DNA of 12,502 nt from the NCBI GenBank assembly GCA_009782085.1, contig WQUN01000111.1:1-12502 (forward strand), written 5' to 3'. The DNA comes from Bacillota bacterium. GTDB taxonomy: Bacteria > Bacillota > Clostridia > Lachnospirales > WQUN01. A program made the position numbers and the translations under genes. Positions 1-8,326 of this stretch are shown in pieces; the stretch's first letter is position 1, and each line of letters opens with the position of its first letter. The notes beneath the pieces were generated by a model. That model did not search any database, was not told the origin of the DNA, and saw only the letters and a list, made by a program, of their open reading frames with translations.

Positions 1-2
1 AT

Positions 3-3000
3 CCCCGCGGGAACGCCTGGCTGAACGTCAAAGAGACGATAGATTTTTCCACGGGGACGATCCGGGCGGAGGTGACAAAGGACGGGGTTTCCGGCAGCGT
101 TAAGATCGGCTATGACCATACCGTGTACGCGACGGACAAAAACGCGCTGTTCAACGCGTTGTCCTTCATATACTTTCAGGCGAAGTCTTCCGCCGGCAAT
201 TCCATACTCTATGTGGACGATATTTCGATCTCCCGTGGGCAGTCTCAGGACATTGTCACTCCGCCCGCGCCCAACAATTATAACGAAATATTGCACGGAG
301 TCGACGCGACGGGCATTGAAACCAAAATTTTCTGGAACGATTCCGAGATGACGCTGTCGAGGTATCCGAATTACGATACGATACCGGTCGGGCCGGTCAT
401 AGACCCGGGCCCGATCACGAAAATCGAGGGCGGGAAAACCGGGACGCCGGAGGCCGACGACGGCAGGGGCTTTGAATTCACGCTTTTGGACAGCCGCCCG
501 CTCGCATGGAAGGATACGAGCGACATCTATATCTACGGCACGATGTGCTTTCCGTGGGTTCCCGCCGCCTATAAGGTAAGGTCCGTCAACGCCGGCGCCG
601 GTTCGGTCAGGACCTATGACACGGCGGGATGGGGCGCGCGGACCGGAGCGGGAAATTCCTATTACTTCTTCAACGTCTTCGAGGAACTGGACGTACCCGG
701 CGAATGGTATCTCGACCGCAGCGACGGCAAGCTGTATATCTATCCTTACGATAATTTCAGCGCCGCGTCTGTGTATGTGTCGACCAAAGGTATGAACCTG
801 GTCAACGTCGACAGCGCGCGGCACGTGTATTTCGACGGCCTCAGGCTCACCGCGAATTCCGGGGCGGGCTTCGTTGTGAGCAACAGCGAAAACGTCGTCA
901 TACAGAACTGCGACATATCGCTGATGGGTGCCGAAGGGGCGTATTTCAACAGATGCTCGTATTCGGGCGTCACGTCCTCGCTTATTTATAACGTCGACAA
1001 GACGGGCGTGCGCGTCGAGGGCAACGACGACAAGGACAACCTGCTCATACCGTCCCGCAACTTCGTGCAGAACAACATTATTACAAGGCAGGGAAACTCG
1101 TCGCAGGAAGCCGGCTATATGGGCGGGAACATGGGGGACATCGTCTCGCACAACCTGTTCCAGAAATTCGCCGGAATGGCCGTCCGCCCCACCGGGAACG
1201 AGTCGATCATAGAGTACAACGAGATACAGGGCTCGCCCTATGAAGTCGCGGACATGGGCGCCATCTACACCGGCGGCATAGACTCGCCGCTGCAGATCGA
1301 CAGGTATAACTACATACACGACATGTCGGTGACCTCCAAGATGGGCAACGGCATCTATTACGACGCCTTCGGCTCCGGCTTCATCGCCTACGGCAACATA
1401 CTGAACAAACTCTCCACCGGTATATACAGCCACGGCGGGAGAAACAACATGATCGTGAACAACATCGTCGCCGGGCGGGACAACGACCAGTCGAACGCGA
1501 TAACCAACTCGGAGAACTATTTCGCAGCCGGCAACTACTCGTGGATAAACGAGATAACCGCGTCCAACTCGCTTCTGCGCAAGTATTTGTCAGGCGTCGT
1601 GGACATGACCGGCGGCCCGTACTCCGAGAGGTATCCGATGTGGAAGGAATATATAGAGAGGCTGGAGGCCTGGGAGGCGGCCACGAACTACGGCGCTTCG
1701 GGGAGGACGCCCGAGGAGGACTGGCTCCGCGCGCCGATAGGCAGCTATATCACGGACAACGTCTCCTACCGCCACGGCGATTTTATCATGCCGCCTTGCG
1801 CGGGCACTGTCCTAGGGTTTGACAAGAACTTCAAGACCGACGCGGACCCGGGATTTGTCGACTATCAGGCCGCCGACCTGAACCTTACCGCGGACGCCGC
1901 TGTTTTCGACCCCTCGAATCAGTATTTGTCGGACTTTCAAGACCTGCCGTTTGATAAAATGGGGCTGATCCCCGCCGGTTCCTGGGCGGGAGCGGACAAA
2001 CAGGCCGCAAAATACGCGGGCATTGGCATCTCAGAGGCGCCGGAGGCCGTCTATCCGGCTGACGGAGGCAGCGGGCAGGAGAGCTTCGACAAAATCACGC
2101 TCAAATGGACGGACGTCCTCGGGGCGGGGCGCTATGAGGTCACAGTTTCGGACAGACCGGACTTTTCCGGCGCGCCGCTGACGGTTGACACAGATACGTC
2201 CTCGTGCGTTATAACCTCCCTGACCGGCATCGGGCAGACGTATTACTGGCGGGTCGAAGCGCTTCCGATGGCGAAATCGCTGGCGGGCGATACGGCCATG
2301 TCGCCGGTTTACTCGTTCACCACGATGACGCAGGAGGAGATGGAATCCGGCTCGGTGGACACGACGGCCCTTGACGCGAAGATTGCTTACGCCGAGGCGT
2401 TTTTGGCCAATATGACCGAGGGGAATGAACCCGGCGATTATCAGCCCGGCACGGCGGCGCAGCTTCAGGCCCTGATCGACCGGGCCATATCGGACCGCGG
2501 CGCCATTAAGGCTCAGGCGCTCATGGATCTGGCGGCCAAAAGCCTGATAAACGGGCTGAACGTACTCAGGAAAAACGTCGTCGTAGGGATCATCCCCATC
2601 ACCGACTATACCCCTGATATGTGGGCCGAGATACACAACCCCGGCCCGGTGAACCCCGAAGACCCAGCCGAGGTGACCTTCGGCAGCGGGACGATAACTA
2701 TGGTCCCTAAACCCGACTGGGCGGATTCCAGGCTGGGGTATTTGGGAGACGTCAAAATGGGCCCGCTGTACTCGTTCGGCATGAAACTGAAGAGCACCGA
2801 CGGATACTTTGTCATGAGCGTCCAGGACGATCCGAGCCGGATTTTCTGGCAGGCCGGCGGCTACTGCGTTATCATAAACCCGATTACAAACAATAACGCG
2901 CTGGAACTCCAGGTGTACGACGGATCGGGCCGCTGGATAATCGACACCGTCCCGAACGCCGACTTTAACATTACGCCGGACGCGTGGCACGATTACGCCT

Positions 3001-3605
3001 TCGGGACATACGCCGACGAGGGCGGCGTCAGGATCGTGCTGATGGTCGACGGGGTAAAGGTCATAAATTACCTCGACACTCAGGGCGTTCTCTATCAGGA
3101 CGGCAAGCTGGTGCTGTGCGCCCACGGCTTTAACGAACTGATGCAGGTCAGGGCCCCGGGGAACGCCGGCGTCGACCTGTCGGCGCTTGAAGCGCTTCTC
3201 AAAACGGCCGAAGGCGATTACGCAAACAGCGTCGATTACACACAGGCCAGCGTCGACGCGCTATACGCGGCGATGCAAACCGGATACGACGTCGTAAACA
3301 ATCAAGGCCCCGCGCAGGAAAACGCGGATCAGGCGATCCTCAGCCTGCAGGCGGCGATAAACGGCCTGACGCCGGCAAAGCTCATCTGCGCGGTGAAGTC
3401 CATGCTGGCCAAGATCGCGAAGCCGCAACAAATCCCGTATACGTGGGACGGCAGCGGAAAACCCGCGTTCGCGACTTCCAATGCGGCTGTATGCGACGTA
3501 AGCCAAAACGGCGCTCTGATCCCGCTTAAGGCGGGCATCGCGGTCATTACGATCACCGCGCCCGGAGGGCGGAAGATAGTGTTTGCGGTTACGGTTACAG
3601 CGTAA
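3..3605 (+). CDS. Large modular right-handed beta-helix protein (probable secreted carbohydrate-active enzyme), 5' partial
   Basis: The reading frame is open from the first bases of the window, so the N-terminus and any signal peptide are missing; 1200 residues are visible, ending in TAA. Domain reading by eye, numbered from the first visible codon: about 1-75, the end of a beta-sandwich (binding) module closing with YVDDISIS; about 85-260, a linker domain including GEWYLDRSDGKLYIYP; about 270-600, right-handed beta-helix rungs rich in Asn turns (NNMIVNNIVAG, DMGAIYTGG, RYNYIHDM); about 676-775, fibronectin type III (YYWRVEA); about 786-860, FIVAR-like helices; about 889-1050, a LamG-like concanavalin fold; about 1058-1125, a second FIVAR-like segment; about 1125-1200, a Big2-like domain. 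The DMGAIYTGG...YNYIHD pattern recalls glycoside hydrolases of the GH141 type, but I cannot assign a family or substrate. No LPXTG or SLH anchor is seen at the C-terminus. The gene faces the lacZ operon tail to tail. Confidence 0.85.
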   Translation, partial: PRGNAWLNVKETIDFSTGTIRAEVTKDGVSGSVKIGYDHTVYATDKNALFNALSFIYFQAKSSAGNSILYVDDISISRGQSQDIVTPPAPNNYNEILHGVDATGIETKIFWNDSEMTLSRYPNYDTIPVGPVIDPGPITKIEGGKTGTPEADDGRGFEFTLLDSRPLAWKDTSDIYIYGTMCFPWVPAAYKVRSVNAGAGSVRTYDTAGWGARTGAGNSYYFFNVFEELDVPGEWYLDRSDGKLYIYPYDNFSAASVYVSTKGMNLVNVDSARHVYFDGLRLTANSGAGFVVSNSENVVIQNCDISLMGAEGAYFNRCSYSGVTSSLIYNVDKTGVRVEGNDDKDNLLIPSRNFVQNNIITRQGNSSQEAGYMGGNMGDIVSHNLFQKFAGMAVRPTGNESIIEYNEIQGSPYEVADMGAIYTGGIDSPLQIDRYNYIHDMSVTSKMGNGIYYDAFGSGFIAYGNILNKLSTGIYSHGGRNNMIVNNIVAGRDNDQSNAITNSENYFAAGNYSWINEITASNSLLRKYLSGVVDMTGGPYSERYPMWKEYIERLEAWEAATNYGASGRTPEEDWLRAPIGSYITDNVSYRHGDFIMPPCAGTVLGFDKNFKTDADPGFVDYQAADLNLTADAAVFDPSNQYLSDFQDLPFDKMGLIPAGSWAGADKQAAKYAGIGISEAPEAVYPADGGSGQESFDKITLKWTDVLGAGRYEVTVSDRPDFSGAPLTVDTDTSSCVITSLTGIGQTYYWRVEALPMAKSLAGDTAMSPVYSFTTMTQEEMESGSVDTTALDAKIAYAEAFLANMTEGNEPGDYQPGTAAQLQALIDRAISDRGAIKAQALMDLAAKSLINGLNVLRKNVVVGIIPITDYTPDMWAEIHNPGPVNPEDPAEVTFGSGTITMVPKPDWADSRLGYLGDVKMGPLYSFGMKLKSTDGYFVMSVQDDPSRIFWQAGGYCVIINPITNNNALELQVYDGSGRWIIDTVPNADFNITPDAWHDYAFGTYADEGGVRIVLMVDGVKVINYLDTQGVLYQDGKLVLCAHGFNELMQVRAPGNAGVDLSALEALLKTAEGDYANSVDYTQASVDALYAAMQTGYDVVNNQGPAQENADQAILSLQAAINGLTPAKLICAVKSMLAKIAKPQQIPYTWDGSGKPAFATSNAAVCDVSQNGALIPLKAGIAVITITAPGGRKIVFAVTVTA

Positions 3606-3611
3606 AATTAC

Positions 3612-3649
3612 AAAACTTCCCGCCGCTGAAACAAGCGGCGGGAAGTTTT
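3612..3649. terminator. Bidirectional rho-independent terminator between convergent genes
   Basis: A perfect 16-bp stem has its left arm at 3612-3627 (AAAACTTCCCGCCGCT) and its right arm at 3634-3649, with a 6-nt loop, GAAACA. The right arm ends in TTTT followed by another T, and the minus strand also continues U-rich (TTTTGTAATTTTA). The hairpin starts 6 nt after the stop of the beta-helix gene and lies about 50 nt beyond the stop of the UROD-like gene, so it can end both transcripts. Confidence 0.93.
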
Positions 3650-3687
3650 TATACAGAATGAGAACCGGAGCGAACAGAAAGCCGCCT

Positions 3688-3709
3688 CTACCTTCTCTCT
3701 ACCTTCTCT
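3688..3709. repeat. Perfect 11-bp tandem duplication at the UROD-like stop codon
   Basis: CTACCTTCTCT occurs twice head to tail (3688-3698 and 3699-3709). On the minus strand the first-read copy contains the last codons and the TAG stop. The second lies just after the stop, so the duplication does not change the protein. Confidence 0.85.
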
Positions 3710-4733
3710 CCCACGCGCACTCCAGCATCGCCAGATACTTCTCATACGGTATATACTCCGGGATGCTGTTGCCCGAGCCTAAAGCGTAGGCGCCTTTCGC
3801 CTCCGCGCGGTCGAGCATGGCCCGGCAGCGCTTCTTGATTTCGGCGACGTCCGAGCGGATCAGGAAGTCCACGTCGATGCCGCCCATCAGCGCTATCCTG
3901 CCGCCCCAGCGGTCGTAGCACTCCTCCACGGGCATGATGATGTCCTCGTAAGAGTGCTTTCCGTCATAGCCCATGTCCTCTATGATGTCCTCGAACACCT
4001 CCCCGGCGTAGCCGCAGGAGTGCAGCACCACCGGCTTTCCGGCCTTGTGCGCCGCCTGGCAGATCTTTTTGTGCCAGGGGAAAATGTACTCGCGCATGTG
4101 CCTGACGGACAGGAAGGTCTGCGTCTTGAAGCCCCAGTCGTCGTTGGACATGACCATGCCGACGGAATCGCGCTCCGCGGCGTTCTCGTAGTAGCGCAGC
4201 AGGCGCGAGCCGACCCCGTCGGCCACCGCCCGGACAAGCTCCGGCTCCTCGTATAGGGCGTAGCAGAGGTTGTCGTAGCCCATCAAGGTGATCACGTTCT
4301 CCAGGACGCCGCCTGGGCCCATGATCATCAGCTTCATGCCGTCCGGCATATATTCGGCCAGTTTGTCCAGCATGTCGTAGCCGGCGGCGTCGGGGTCGTC
4401 CCATTCGTATTTCTCAAAGCTCTCCCAGCCGGTGATGACGAAGCCCTCGTTCAGCGTGACCGTCTTGAGATTGCGCCGCGCCGAGGCGCGGAAGCCGAAA
4501 CCGGGGGCGTGGACGCTGGTATAGTCGTACCCGCCGGCGCGGAAGGCGTCCACGGACATTTTAAGGAACTCCAGATCCCCGGCGGGAGCCTTGCGGCCGG
4601 TCATCAGCTCGTAGACCGGCCCGTTCATGAACAGCTCGAACAACACCGGGCGGGAGGGCTTTTCCTTTCTCAGCACCTTCAGCATCTCGCCGAAATCCGG
4701 CTTGAACCTGTCGGCGGAAAGTCCGGTTGACAT
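3699..4733 (-). CDS. Uroporphyrinogen decarboxylase (UROD)-family protein, MtaA-like methyltransferase fold
   Basis: The protein has 344 residues if it starts at the ATG at 4733. An AAAGGA ribosome site (4744-4749) is 10 nt upstream of this ATG; an in-frame ATG at 4739 is only 4 nt from it, and a TTG at 4775 is less likely. The length fits the UROD / methylcobamide:CoM methyltransferase superfamily. Features seen are an N-terminal helix with RPVLFELFMNG, a central MIMGPGGVLENV segment, and VVLHSCGYAGEVFEDI with His238 and Cys240. Family knowledge: the MtaA/CmuA branch binds zinc through an H-x-C pair plus a later Cys. Here the C-terminal position reads ALGSGNSIPEYIP (residues 317 on), so the third Cys appears to be missing. 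The arginine-rich N-terminal signature of true haem-pathway HemE is also absent, so a role in haem synthesis is unlikely. It follows lacZ by 46 nt on the same strand and is probably co-transcribed. A methyl-group or O-demethylation role in glycan use is only a guess; no corrinoid protein is in the window. Confidence 0.88.
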   Translation of the reverse strand: MSTGLSADRFKPDFGEMLKVLRKEKPSRPVLFELFMNGPVYELMTGRKAPAGDLEFLKMSVDAFRAGGYDYTSVHAPGFGFRASARRNLKTVTLNEGFVITGWESFEKYEWDDPDAAGYDMLDKLAEYMPDGMKLMIMGPGGVLENVITLMGYDNLCYALYEEPELVRAVADGVGSRLLRYYENAAERDSVGMVMSNDDWGFKTQTFLSVRHMREYIFPWHKKICQAAHKAGKPVVLHSCGYAGEVFEDIIEDMGYDGKHSYEDIIMPVEECYDRWGGRIALMGGIDVDFLIRSDVAEIKKRCRAMLDRAEAKGAYALGSGNSIPEYIPYEKYLAMLECAWERR

Positions 4734-4779
4734 GCGCATCGCATCCTTTCGATATGAATGATTATATATGAACAATGAC

Positions 4780-7700
4780 TCAGATTCCCCAATCCTCCAG
4801 GAAAACCGGCGTTATCTCCACCCCGAACGTGAATTCCCTCTCGTCCAGGCGATACGGCTTCAGCAGCACCGGGCCGCAGGAGTTGGAGCCGACGCCGCTG
4901 TTTTTGTAGTCGATGTTGACTATCGTTTCCGCGTGTTTTTTAAGCTCGTAGGGGTGCCTCGCTTTTGTCATTTCGCGGCTGTCGTAATGGGACGCGTTGA
5001 AGGAAAACGGCCGTGCCCCCGTGAACGCCAGCCCCGCGCCCCTCGCGTCGGTCAGGCAGGCCCGCGTGACGCCGTAGCGGGCCCCGTTTTCCTGTGGCCT
5101 GAAATAATCCACGAACATGCCGTCCACCGTGGTCTTAAACAGGCCCCTTCGCGAGCTCCGGCGCTTGTCGGTATAGGACTCGTTCGGCCCCCAGCCGTAG
5201 TATGAGACCTCCTCCGCGTCCGGCATGACGAGCCTGAGGCCGAACCGGGGCAGATAGAGCTGACCTTTGTCATCTTCCCACCAGCCCATTTCCGCCGGGC
5301 GCTCCGTGACGCGCACGTCCGTGCGGCAGGTTATCCGCCCGGCGGCGTCCACGCGCCAGACGGCCACGCCGTTAAGCACGGGCGTCTGCGTGTACCCGCC
5401 CAGCGAATATTCCACGCGTATCTCGCAGGTCTCGCCGGAAACGCCCGCCAGCTCCGCCTTGTATATTTTGGCGGAAACCCGGTCCAGGCCCCACTCGTAC
5501 CAGAACCGTTTGACGTTGTCGTTGTCGGTCGGCGCGCGCCAGACGTCGAACTCAACCGGTGCGCATATCATGTCCGCGCCGTTTAAGGATATTTTAGTGA
5601 ACGCGCCCTTGCCGAGGTCGAAAACGTGACGGAAACGGCTTCCGCGGATGTCCACGCGCTCCCCGTCCACCGAGGCGCGCAGGCCGCCCCAGGCCCGCGG
5701 CGTCGGCGTCGGCGCGGCTTCGCGGAGCGGGAAATCGAGCTGCCTGTTCGCCAGTTCCCAGCCGCTGTCGGCCCATTCCGCCGCGTTTTTCAGGCGGAAG
5801 GACAGGTTCAGGTGGGCTTCGCTCGTATATTTTTTAAACGGCGCGCCCGGGCCGGCAGTCCGCTGCGCGGGCTGCCCGCCGATGAGGCCGGGGGCGCCGG
5901 GATACGTCGCGCCGGGGCCGGCGAGCCCCGCAACGCGCGCGGGGAAAGGCAGCGTTAGCTCCCGGCTCTCGTGAGGCCCGATATTCAGGTCATATACCTG
6001 CCCCTGGGCGACGGTCTTCCCGTCGGCCTCCACGTTCCAGACCAGGTACAGCCCGGACATGTCCGTGAAATCGAACTTGTTCGTGATACGTATCTTCCCG
6101 GCCGCCAGATCCACGGCTTCCGCCCTTACGTTCGCGTAGACGCTCTTAAGCTCCAGAAGCCCCGGCATGGGCGTCCCGTCGGGCGCGACGAGGCCGTCCA
6201 GGCAGAAGTTCCCGTCGTTTGGCATGTCGCCGAAGTCCCCGCCGTAGGCCGTGAAATCCACGGCGTTCTTCACGCTTTTCGGATCGACGCCCCGCATTGC
6301 CAGCGCCTTGTCAAAGGCACGGACGGGAAACGTCAGGCCGCCGTCCAAATCGCGCCTGGCGGCGATCCCGTGGTTCCACCATTCCCAGACGCAGCCGCCG
6401 ATCAGCTTCGGCGACGCCTCGATCACGTCCCAGTAGTCCTTCAGGCAGCCCGGGCCGTTGCCCATCGCGTGGGAATACTCGCACATGATCATCGGCTTGG
6501 CGTTGGCCGGGTCGTCCCCGTATTTTTTCAGGTTCTCGACAGTCGGATACATGGTGCTCGTCACGTCCAGGCAGTCCGTCGGGACATCCCTGTCATCCCA
6601 CACGCTCTCGTAGTGCACAAGCCGCGTGTCCCGCCCGTGGGCGTATTCGGCCATTTTGAGGTGGTTACGGCCGTAGCCGGATTCGTTGCCGAGCGACCAC
6701 ATGAAAACGGCCGCGTGGTTCTTGTCCCGCTCCACCATGCGCGCCATGCGGTCAACATAGGCGGCCTCCCAGGCGGGGTCGTCCGAGAGCCCGGAGCGCG
6801 GCTGCATCCCGTGGCTTTCCAGATCCGTCTCCCCTATGACGTAAAAGCCGTAATACGAGCACAGCATGAGAAAGCGCGGGTCGTTTATATAGTGAGAAGT
6901 CCGGATCGCGTTGATATTGTGCCTTTTCATGGCAAAGAGGTCCGCCTTCATGGCCGAGAGCGGCACGGCGTGGCCGTAGCGCCGGTCGAAATCGTGGCGG
7001 TTCACGCCTTTTATCTTGACGGATCTGCCGTTTATTGTCAGGGCGCCGTCCTCTCCGACGGCGATTTTACGGATGCCCGTGTCGAACAGGAGGACTTCCT
7101 CGCCGCATTCCACCTTTACAGTGTACAGCTCCGGCGTCTCCGCGCTCCAGAGCCTGGGGCTGCCGACGGCAATGCTGACGGACGCCTTGCCCTCGCCGTC
7201 CAGGACGGCGGATCCGGCCTCCGCGGCTTCACCCGCGCTCCCGGAATACTCCGGCAAAATGAGGCTCACCGACGCCCGCGCGCCCGGCGTCCCGGACAGC
7301 TCCACGCTGAGCTCCGCGCCGGGCCCGCCGACGTTCTGCCTGACGAACACGTCCGTCACGCGGCTCTCTTCCCTGGCCAGCAGGTACACGTCCCTGAAAA
7401 TCCCGGAAAAGCGCCAGCAGTCCTGATCCTCCAGGTAGGAGCCGTCGCAGTGCTTTAGCACCATTGCCGCGAGCCTGTTGTTCCTGTCGCGGACAAGGTC
7501 CGTTATGTCGAACTCCGCCGGGAACCTGCTGCCCTTGCTGAAACCGGCGAAACGGCCGTTTATCCACAAGTACAGGCAGGAATTCACCCCCTCGAAGACG
7601 ATGTGCTTCCTCTTGCCGCGCCAGTCCTCGGGCAAATCAAAGTCCCTGAAGTACAGCCCGGTCGGGTTTTCCGCCGGCACGTAGGGCGGGTCGCAGGGGA

Positions 7701-8022
7701 ACGGGTAGGCCACGTTCGTGTAATGGCATCTGTCGTAGCCGTCCATCTGCCAGCAATGCGGCACGCGGACGTCGTCGAAGCCTTCGGCAGGGAAATCACC
7801 GGCGAAAAAGCCCTCCGGCGCGTCTTCCGGGCGCTCCAGAAAGGCGAATTTCCAGCCGCCGTCGAGCGTCTCATAGAACGGGGAGAGGCCGCGCCGCAGG
7901 TTGTAAAGGCGCGCGTCGCCCCGCGGGGCGTCCTTGGCGAACGGGATGTAGTAGGCCCTCGGCGCGAGCCTGTTGACGCCGGTGACCGCGGGGTCCTCGT
8001 AAAATTTTTCGGGTTTGAACAT
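4780..8022 (-). CDS. lacZ: Beta-galactosidase, glycoside hydrolase family 2 (LacZ type)
   Basis: This retaining exo-enzyme hydrolyses terminal beta-D-galactosides. There is no signal peptide, so it should be cytoplasmic. From the ATG at 8022 it has 1080 residues, close to the usual LacZ length of about 1020. Order of parts: an N-terminal sugar-binding jelly roll (RAYYIPFAKD near the start), an Ig-like domain, a TIM barrel (IRTSHYINDPRFLMLCSYYG), a further beta-domain, and a C-terminal small-chain beta-sandwich (RAPTDNDN). The acid/base Glu is Glu447 in WSLGNESGYG. The nucleophile is Glu515 in MICEYSHAMGNGPG. Both match E. coli LacZ Glu461 and Glu537. A Gly/Pro/Ala-rich stretch at about 5840-5945 is an unusual insertion. 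The ATG at 8022 is preceded by GAGAGGAG but at 14 nt; an in-frame ATG at 8046 has no ribosome site, so the start could shift by 8 residues. It is the first gene of the operon with the UROD-like gene. Confidence 0.96.
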   Translation of the reverse strand: MFKPEKFYEDPAVTGVNRLAPRAYYIPFAKDAPRGDARLYNLRRGLSPFYETLDGGWKFAFLERPEDAPEGFFAGDFPAEGFDDVRVPHCWQMDGYDRCHYTNVAYPFPCDPPYVPAENPTGLYFRDFDLPEDWRGKRKHIVFEGVNSCLYLWINGRFAGFSKGSRFPAEFDITDLVRDRNNRLAAMVLKHCDGSYLEDQDCWRFSGIFRDVYLLAREESRVTDVFVRQNVGGPGAELSVELSGTPGARASVSLILPEYSGSAGEAAEAGSAVLDGEGKASVSIAVGSPRLWSAETPELYTVKVECGEEVLLFDTGIRKIAVGEDGALTINGRSVKIKGVNRHDFDRRYGHAVPLSAMKADLFAMKRHNINAIRTSHYINDPRFLMLCSYYGFYVIGETDLESHGMQPRSGLSDDPAWEAAYVDRMARMVERDKNHAAVFMWSLGNESGYGRNHLKMAEYAHGRDTRLVHYESVWDDRDVPTDCLDVTSTMYPTVENLKKYGDDPANAKPMIMCEYSHAMGNGPGCLKDYWDVIEASPKLIGGCVWEWWNHGIAARRDLDGGLTFPVRAFDKALAMRGVDPKSVKNAVDFTAYGGDFGDMPNDGNFCLDGLVAPDGTPMPGLLELKSVYANVRAEAVDLAAGKIRITNKFDFTDMSGLYLVWNVEADGKTVAQGQVYDLNIGPHESRELTLPFPARVAGLAGPGATYPGAPGLIGGQPAQRTAGPGAPFKKYTSEAHLNLSFRLKNAAEWADSGWELANRQLDFPLREAAPTPTPRAWGGLRASVDGERVDIRGSRFRHVFDLGKGAFTKISLNGADMICAPVEFDVWRAPTDNDNVKRFWYEWGLDRVSAKIYKAELAGVSGETCEIRVEYSLGGYTQTPVLNGVAVWRVDAAGRITCRTDVRVTERPAEMGWWEDDKGQLYLPRFGLRLVMPDAEEVSYYGWGPNESYTDKRRSSRRGLFKTTVDGMFVDYFRPQENGARYGVTRACLTDARGAGLAFTGARPFSFNASHYDSREMTKARHPYELKKHAETIVNIDYKNSGVGSNSCGPVLLKPYRLDEREFTFGVEITPVFLEDWGI

Positions 8023-8089
8023 AAAATCAACCGATTCTCCTCTCATGGGGCAATGGGCGTTGGCTGCGAATCCCGGTTATTATTCCTAC

Positions 8090-8118
8090 ATTTTAATGGA
8101 CGGGCGCGGCCGCGTCAA
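8090..8118 (-). promoter_or_regulatory. Sigma-70 promoter of the lacZ-UROD operon
   Basis: Read on the minus strand, TTGACG (8113-8118) is followed after exactly 17 nt by TAAAAT (8090-8095). This is 5 of 6 matches to each consensus box. Transcription would start near 8083, giving a leader of about 60 nt to the ATG at 8022. The spacer contains the 10-bp self-palindrome CGCGGCCGCG (8105-8114), a possible protein-binding site. The 187-bp repeat element begins about 20 bp upstream of the -35 box. Confidence 0.7.
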
Positions 8119-8137
8119 CAGCATTTCGGCCGGATTA

Positions 8138-8324
8138 CACGACAAACGCATGAACATACAAATTGCACAAAGAATGTAGGGCGCGCCGACCCCGGCGCGC
8201 CGAGCTTGCAACAATATTCATTGCAAATAGTGCCGATTGAGTGGAACGGCGCGCCGGGGTCGGCGCCCCCTACAACAAAAGGAACTCTAATTTTATGCAG
8301 AAATACTTTCATGCGTTTGTCGTG
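8138..8324. mobile_element. MITE-like element: 17-bp terminal inverted repeats with 9-bp direct flanking repeat
   Basis: CACGACAAACGCATGAA at 8138-8154 is repeated in perfect inverted form at 8308-8324. The 9 bases GGCCGGATT stand at 8128-8136, one base outside the left end, and again at 8325-8333, directly against the right end. That is the arrangement left by a transposition event with a 9-bp target duplication. The element encodes no transposase, so any movement would need an enzyme supplied elsewhere. It carries the 100-bp inverted-repeat element 8175-8274 inside it. The terminal repeats and flanks are seen directly; calling it mobile is inference. Confidence 0.65.
8175..8274. repeat. 100-bp inverted-repeat element with TGTAGGG...CCCTACA ends
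   Basis: Two 27-nt arms (8175-8201 and 8248-8274) are reverse complements at 26 of 27 positions. The element starts TGTAGGG and ends CCCTACA. The left arm can also fold alone, because GGCGCGCC occurs twice in it (8180-8187, 8194-8201); a third copy is at 8248-8255. Between the arms is a smaller inverted repeat, TTGCAA (8206-8211 and 8221-8226). The two foldings exclude each other: one long cruciform or separate short hairpins. Confidence 0.85.
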
Positions 8325-8326
8325 GG

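Noticed and set aside
2031..3125. Open frame of 364 codons antisense to the beta-helix gene
   Set aside because: Opposite-strand shadow with Arg/His/Val-biased composition and no ribosome site.
3699..4733. HemE, uroporphyrinogen decarboxylase of haem synthesis
   Set aside because: The N-terminal arginine signature of HemE is absent, the H-x-C pair points to the methyltransferase branch, and no haem genes are nearby.
5971..7458. Long open frame (495 codons) on the plus strand
   Set aside because: It lies fully inside lacZ on the opposite strand; in G+C-rich DNA such antisense frames are common, and its sequence shows no domain.
8167..8284. ACAAAGAA and ACAAAAGGAA as a target duplication of the inner 100-bp element
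   Set aside because: The two flanks are only similar, differ in length and do not abut the ends cleanly.
8115..8312. Open frame of 65 codons on the minus strand upstream of lacZ
   Set aside because: It runs across both inverted-repeat elements, has no ribosome site and its Cys/Pro-rich product looks like translated repeat DNA.
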